DNA of 64,000 nt from Agrobacterium sp. RAC06. Lineage in GTDB: Bacteria; Pseudomonadota; Alphaproteobacteria; Rhizobiales; Rhizobiaceae. A program made the translations under genes and the position numbers. Each line of letters begins with the position of its first letter. Positions within the stretch are counted from its first letter, which is position 1. Below, in pieces: positions 62,232 to 64,000 of the stretch. The stretch spans positions 496,001 through 560,000 of the forward strand of contig NZ_CP016499.1 of assembly GCF_001713475.1 (NCBI RefSeq), read 5' to 3'. The notes under the pieces are model-generated. The model ran no database searches. It worked only from the letters and a program-made list of their open reading frames with translations, and was not told the DNA's origin.

Positions 62232-63677
62232 AAAAATATCCGAACCAATTCCGACTGGTCTGCGAGCACGCCGATGCTGCCGGCGCAGGGGCCGCGGCGG
62301 CTGGCGCTCTATCGTTCGCTGCGCGGGCTGATCGAAAGTGGCCAGATGAAGCCCGGCGACAAGCTGCCGACGACGCGGGATATCGCCAAACGGTTTGGCG
62401 TGTCGCGTGGGGCGGCCGTTGCAGCCTATGAGATGTTGGTGGCCGACGGATTTGCCGAAGCGCGGGTGGGGGCGGGGACCTATGTGGCCGAGGCCGTGCC
62501 ACTGTTGCAGGCCGTGCCCGAGCCGCGGGTGATCGAGGTCCAAGAGGTGGCAGCGCCGCTGCCCGGCGCACTCGGTTGTTCGACGGCGGACGAGACGACG
62601 CTTCGCATCTTCCGCATGCTGATGAACCGGCATCTCACGCAGCCCTCGGCGCGGCATTTCCACTACAACGATCCGGCGGGAAGTCATGCGCTCCGTGTTG
62701 AGGTTGCGGCTTACCTCAAGGCGGCGCGCGGGGTGGTATGCGAACCGGATCAGGTGATCATGACGGCGGGCACGCAGCAGGGGCTGGATCTGGCTGTCAG
62801 GGCACTTCTGAAACCCGGCGATCCGGTTTGGATCGAGGACCCCTGTTATGCAGCGGCGCGCGAATTGTTTGACGGCACGGGGATTGCCGTGACGCCGGTG
62901 CCTGTCGATGGCGAAGGGATTGATGTGGCCTCAGGGATTGCGGCGCGGCCGGATGCCAAGGCCGTCTATGTGACGCCGTCGCATCAGTATCCGCTGGGTG
63001 TGACGCTTTCCATGGCGCGACGGCTTGCCCTGATCGACTGGGCGCGGGCCACGGGCGCCTATATCATCGAGGATGATTACGACAGCGAGTTCCGCTTTGC
63101 CGGCCCGCCCTTGAGCGCGCTTCAGGGCATCGATGGCGAGGGGCGGGTGATCTATTTAGGCACATTTTCGAAGACGCTGCTGCCCGGTTTTCGCTTCGGC
63201 TATCTCGTGGTTCCCCGGCATTTACGTGAGCGAGTGCTGACAATTCGCCGGCTAACTGATCGCTTTCCGTCGACGCTGGCCGAGGATGCGCTGACGGAAT
63301 TCCTGCGCGACGGGCATTTTTCGGCGCATATCAAGCGGGCGCGCAAGCGGGTGAAGGCGGCGCGGGATGCGCTCATCGAGGCGCTTCGCTGCGATCGGCT
63401 CGCGGTGACCGTGCCGGAACAGGGTTTGCATCTGGTGGCCGAGCTCGACGGGGCGGAAGACGATGTGGCGCTGGCAGCTGAGGCGCGGGCAGTTGGTTTC
63501 GGCGTCAAGGCGCTGTCGCCGCTTTATCATGGCGAGACGAAACGGCGCGGACTGGTGATCGGCTTTTCCGGCTTTGCGCCTGACGTGCTGGCGCAGGCGG
63601 CCCGGCGTTTCGTGTCAGGCCTTCAGGGCTCGCCGATGCGCGACGCCGTCGACCCAGATCGTCAGCATCTGAGCTAA
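62223..63677 (+). CDS. MocR-type PLP-dependent regulator (GntR HTH-aminotransferase fusion)
   Basis: 484 residues. N-terminal GntR HTH (about 30-90; LPTTRDIAKRFGVSRGAAVAAYEMLVADGFAEARVGAGTYV) fused to a fold-type I aminotransferase-like domain (about 125-480) with YIIEDDYDSEFRFAG and the PLP-lysine in YLGTFSKTLLPGFRFGY. These regulators use PLP as cofactor and often control B6 or amine metabolism. ATG 62223 is chosen (62226 also possible); its 3' end overlaps the TetR-like gene by 63 bases. Confidence 0.9.
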   Translation: MMVKNIRTNSDWSASTPMLPAQGPRRLALYRSLRGLIESGQMKPGDKLPTTRDIAKRFGVSRGAAVAAYEMLVADGFAEARVGAGTYVAEAVPLLQAVPEPRVIEVQEVAAPLPGALGCSTADETTLRIFRMLMNRHLTQPSARHFHYNDPAGSHALRVEVAAYLKAARGVVCEPDQVIMTAGTQQGLDLAVRALLKPGDPVWIEDPCYAAARELFDGTGIAVTPVPVDGEGIDVASGIAARPDAKAVYVTPSHQYPLGVTLSMARRLALIDWARATGAYIIEDDYDSEFRFAGPPLSALQGIDGEGRVIYLGTFSKTLLPGFRFGYLVVPRHLRERVLTIRRLTDRFPSTLAEDALTEFLRDGHFSAHIKRARKRVKAARDALIEALRCDRLAVTVPEQGLHLVAELDGAEDDVALAAEARAVGFGVKALSPLYHGETKRRGLVIGFSGFAPDVLAQAARRFVSGLQGSPMRDAVDPDRQHLS

Positions 63678-64000
63678 CAGCTGCTGCGGCGGCGCAGGGT
63701 TTGGCCGCGACTGCTTTAGCCCTTCCGACATTTCGAAGACGATCACCTCATGGAACAGCGCCTGGGCACCCCGGGCGTAAAGGCGTGCTTCGCCTGAGGT
63801 GAGAGAAGGATAGACGCGGGTGAAGAGGGCAGCAACCTGGTCTTCCACCTCGAAGCAGAGGCGCATGAAGGTCTCGGTATAGGGGCCGGTGACGATAGCC
63901 GCCTGGCTGAGATAGAGCTCGGCAAAGGCCGGCTCGCGGCAGAAATAGGTGAGCCAGGGGCTGAGCAGGCCGACCAGCTGGATGTCGAGCATTGCTTCTG
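63615..64000 (-). CDS. TetR/AcrR family regulator, partial (C-terminal part)
   Basis: At least 128 residues of the C-terminal ligand-binding domain of a TetR-type repressor (WLTYFCREPAFAELYLSQAAIV, LFHEVIVFEMSEGL). The frame stays open to the window edge and the DNA-binding domain lies beyond it, so the Met at 63992 is internal. Its 3' end overlaps the MocR gene by 63 bases in convergent orientation. Confidence 0.6.
   Translation of the reverse strand, partial: EAMLDIQLVGLLSPWLTYFCREPAFAELYLSQAAIVTGPYTETFMRLCFEVEDQVAALFTRVYPSLTSGEARLYARGAQALFHEVIVFEMSEGLKQSRPNPAPPQQLLAQMLTIWVDGVAHRRALKA

Overview
This looks like a chromosomal window from an alphaproteobacterium of the Rhizobiaceae (Rhizobium/Agrobacterium/Ciceribacter relatives). 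The evidence is a high-GC genome, a long UvrB with rhizobial-type extensions, rhizobial families (DUF1489, DUF6074, DUF1127 with an LsrB/VtlR-like LysR regulator), CUT1 sugar-uptake systems and many intergenic palindromic repeats. There is no rRNA, CRISPR array, integrase, transposase or plasmid replication gene. One tRNA (Leu, anticodon GAG) is present.

Left part (1-12 kb): a plus-strand carbohydrate cluster. It holds a CUT1 ABC importer (binding protein, two permeases, ATPase), a GH2 beta-mannosidase-like enzyme, a sugar isomerase/epimerase, a Gfo/Idh/MocA dehydrogenase, a YghZ-type aldo/keto reductase and a GH43 glycosidase. Together they import plant-derived oligosaccharides, trim them inside the cell and rework the sugars. 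A strong hairpin follows the binding-protein gene and a terminator follows the ATPase gene.

12-19.8 kb: a minus-strand glutathione-dependent formaldehyde detoxification run (adhC, an ElaA-like GNAT, a YaiI-like protein, fghA). After it come a second GNAT, an SRPBCC-site-2-protease fusion, a DMT exporter, an XRE regulator, lipB and tRNA-Leu. 19.9-36 kb is mostly housekeeping and conserved hypothetical genes: an outer-membrane-type barrel paired with a Tat-exported SDR, an HdeD-like protein, a BON protein, a degenerate deformylase, mgtE, a MerR regulator, membrane proteins, sdaA, dusA, a cold-shock protein and a J-domain protein.

36-45 kb is accessory-flavoured. A DUF6074 gene sits behind a palindromic promoter/operator, next to a Cys/Arg-rich protein. 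A 1.6-kb gene-free stretch packed with palindromic repeats follows, then an AT-rich orphan gene of unknown function. uvrB itself carries two copies of an intergenic repeat in frame, and an HNH nuclease gene lies just beyond it. 45-53.8 kb holds a GGDEF-EAL protein, small membrane proteins, an XRE/MmyB-type regulator, a thioesterase, a chemoreceptor, a lipoprotein and a TauE-type permease.

53.8-57.2 kb is the most striking feature: one AT-richer gene for a roughly 1100-residue SIR2-NACHT (STAND NTPase) protein, the architecture of single-gene NAD-depleting anti-phage systems. The right end has a GlxA-type regulator, two DUF1127 genes divergent from a LysR regulator, a thioesterase, a histidine phosphatase, a PNPOx-like flavoprotein divergent from a MocR regulator, and a TetR-like gene cut by the window edge.
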